Source: Stercorarius parasiticus
Taxonomy: Eukaryota > Chordata > Aves > Charadriiformes > Stercorariidae
NCBI GenBank assembly: GCA_013396915.1
Contig: VWZL01002570.1
Coordinates: 27,334 to 91,333, forward strand
DNA: 64,000 bases
Direction: 5' to 3'
This document shows positions 63,769-64,000 of this stretch, piece by piece. The translations under genes and the position numbers were made by a program. The notes beneath the pieces are model-generated. The model was not told the DNA's origin. It ran no database searches and saw only the letters and a program-made list of their open reading frames with translations. The stretch's first letter is position 1, and each line of letters starts with the position of its first letter.

Positions 63769-64000
63769 TGTCCTGGTTCCGGCGGGGACAGGGTTAATTC
63801 TCCCCAGGACACAGGTATTCCATGCCATGTGGGCCATGCTCACCCTGAACTGCCCGGGGAGGGGGCAGGAAGTCGCCACTTGGAGCGGGCTGGGGCGTCC
63901 TGGGTCCGGTCGGGGAGCAGCGGTTCCGTAATCGTGTTTGTGTGTTTCTCTGTCCATGTTATTGTTGTTGTTTTTTGTATTCCCTTTGCTGTTCTGTTAA
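63769..64000 (+). mobile_element. avian ERVL-type LTR, runs off the window
   Basis: It starts exactly with TGTCCTGGTTCCGGCGGGGA and GGGTTAATTCTCC, the 5' terminus of avian ERVL-type LTRs, and includes the TATTCCATGCCATGTGG block. Most of the U3 between these blocks (roughly 200 bp in the longer family form) is missing, so this is a short or internally deleted subtype. No clear TATA box is seen. The end TTGTTGTTTTTTGTATTCCC resembles the R/U5 region. It interrupts a CR1 3' end; the expected 5-bp target duplication would be CCATC (63764-63768), but its partner lies beyond the window. It may be a solo LTR or the 5' LTR of a longer element. Confidence 0.85.

Noticed and set aside
1..64000. Bacterial-type systems, CRISPR arrays, operons, tRNA or rRNA genes
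   Set aside because: There are no evenly spaced direct repeats, no dense long frames and no conserved RNA-gene motifs. The repeats are typical of a bird nuclear genome.

Overview
The window looks like nuclear DNA from a bird: AT-rich, non-coding, intergenic or deep-intronic sequence. The avian call rests on the repeats. There are CR1 LINE fragments with the CR1 3' tail and decayed ORF2 peptides, and several LTRs with the avian ERVL-type ends (TGTCCTGGTT at the 5' end, AACCACGACA at the 3' end). No bacterial, phage or plasmid genes are present, and I saw no CRISPR array, tRNA or rRNA. I could not support any host protein-coding gene. Open frames are short, often lack an ATG, and show no domain I recognise. 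Small exons of a large gene cannot be excluded by eye.

Layout. 1-5053: AT-rich sequence with a short minisatellite at 138-216. 5059-5833: a complete solo ERVL-type LTR on the minus strand, flanked by a perfect 5-bp target-site duplication. 5839-57493: about 51 kb of unremarkable AT-rich sequence with no recognisable CR1 or LTR. It holds homopolymer and G/T tracts, a few short tandem duplications, one perfect 13-bp-stem hairpin (45813-45841), a promoter-like segment near 45.3 kb and a few stretches that resemble conserved non-coding DNA. 57494-59253: two same-strand LTR-derived segments separated by about 600 bp; the second carries a GC- and CpG-rich island that stands out sharply. 59254-62007: AT-rich sequence, then a GC-richer unidentified segment. 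62008-64000: a dense retroelement cluster. It runs from an old ERVL-type LTR (+) into a decayed CR1 ORF2 (+, endonuclease to start of RT), which is interrupted by a CR1 3' end (-), which is interrupted in turn by a further ERVL-type LTR (+) that runs off the window edge.

No genes can be seen working together here. The functional signals that can be read are retroelement ones: LTR TATA boxes, poly(A) signals, a target-site duplication and the nested insertion order. The most informative structures are the nested cluster at the right end and the LTR-derived CpG island at 58.8-59.25 kb.
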